A DNA stretch of 64,000 nt from an uncultured Bacteroidales bacterium (lineage in GTDB: Bacteria > Bacteroidota > Bacteroidia > Bacteroidales > Paludibacteraceae): positions 86,252 to 150,251 of the forward strand of contig ONEZ01000001.1 of the NCBI GenBank assembly GCA_900316995.1, in the 5' to 3' direction. How positions within the stretch are numbered: the stretch's first letter is position 1; every line of letters begins with the position of its first letter. Positions 63,809-64,000 of this stretch are shown here, piece by piece. The notes under the pieces were generated by a model. The model was not told the DNA's origin. It saw only the letters and a list, made by a program, of their open reading frames with translations, and did not search any database. The position numbers and the translations under genes were made by a program.

Positions 63809-64000
63809 TTACATTTTAATTCCTGAAAAACACATAAACGCCATAGCCATAAGACCTACCATAATGAAGGTTATTCCCAATCCACGTAAAGGAGCAGGTA
63901 CATTGCAGTAAGCCATCTTTTCACGTATTGCAGCAAGGCACACTATAGCAAACATCCAACCTAATCCTGAGCCTATGGCATAAACCACAGCATGCCAGAA
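63809..64000 (-). CDS. nqrE: Na+-translocating NADH:quinone reductase subunit E, 3' part
   Basis: The last 63 residues of NqrE run into the window's right edge ([36 protein letters not shown]). This is one of the membrane subunits of Na+-NQR. The pattern is that of NqrE and the location just before nqrF matches the operon order; the 5' end is outside the window. Confidence 0.93.
   Translation of the reverse strand, partial: FWHAVVYAIGSGLGWMFAIVCLAAIREKMAYCNVPAPLRGLGITFIMVGLMAMAFMCFSGIKM

Overview
The window looks like chromosomal DNA of a Bacteroidales bacterium (phylum Bacteroidota). The supporting signs are a conserved bamD-rpoZ-coaBC-DUF4835-recN gene order, Bacteroidota-type promoters (TAnnTTTG at about -7) before many genes, few Shine-Dalgarno sites, a secreted amylase with a C-terminal type IX secretion sorting domain, a FISUMP lipoprotein, and Na+-translocating NADH:quinone reductase genes. 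Genus and species cannot be read from the sequence.

Layout. 1-9.8 kb: a plus-strand amidotransferase run, gltB (5' cut by the window edge), gltD, asnB, glmS and a long purF-like gene; all except gltD carry or normally carry a class II glutaminase domain. 9.9-11.2 kb: a lipoprotein phosphatase with a glycogen-binding-like N-terminal domain. 11.2-15 kb: lysC-lysA-glycosyltransferase. 15-19.9 kb: bamD, rpoZ, coaBC, DUF4835, recN. 20-24.9 kb (minus): panB, a glycosyltransferase, a small acidic protein, and the GH13 amylase.

24.9-32.2 kb is the accessory, defence-like part: an AlbA/Schlafen-type regulator with iterated operator-like repeats, a single-chain MmeI-like (type IIL) restriction-modification enzyme, an overlapping small protein with an FtsK-gamma-like winged helix between two Cys knuckles, a decayed NERD-domain pseudogene, and a three-gene HipB-HipS-HipT toxin-antitoxin operon.

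32.2-38.6 kb is housekeeping: ThrE-type exporter, CAP-domain protein, pgk, rubrerythrin with a 35-residue rubredoxin-like protein, a phosphoesterase, and a PheC-like periplasmic protein. 38.6-48.6 kb holds two efflux systems around one TolC: a MacB-type ATPase, two permeases and an adaptor, then TolC, an HlyD-type adaptor and two ABC-2 permeases with no ATPase. 48.6-64 kb: holA, a MurC-like ligase, a TPM-domain protein, metF, metH, FISUMP, PrsW, priA, a 147-bp structured inverted-repeat element, nqrF and the 3' end of nqrE.

The most unusual feature is a dispersed family of short tandem arrays (7-mer TCAACTG and variants, and separate 8-mers) that repeatedly begin at or contain the stop codon of the adjacent gene and sometimes fill the whole space between convergent genes. 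The best candidates for undescribed biology are these stop-codon arrays, the RM/FtsK-gamma pair, the structured element at 62.3 kb, and the phosphatase with the carbohydrate-binding-like domain.
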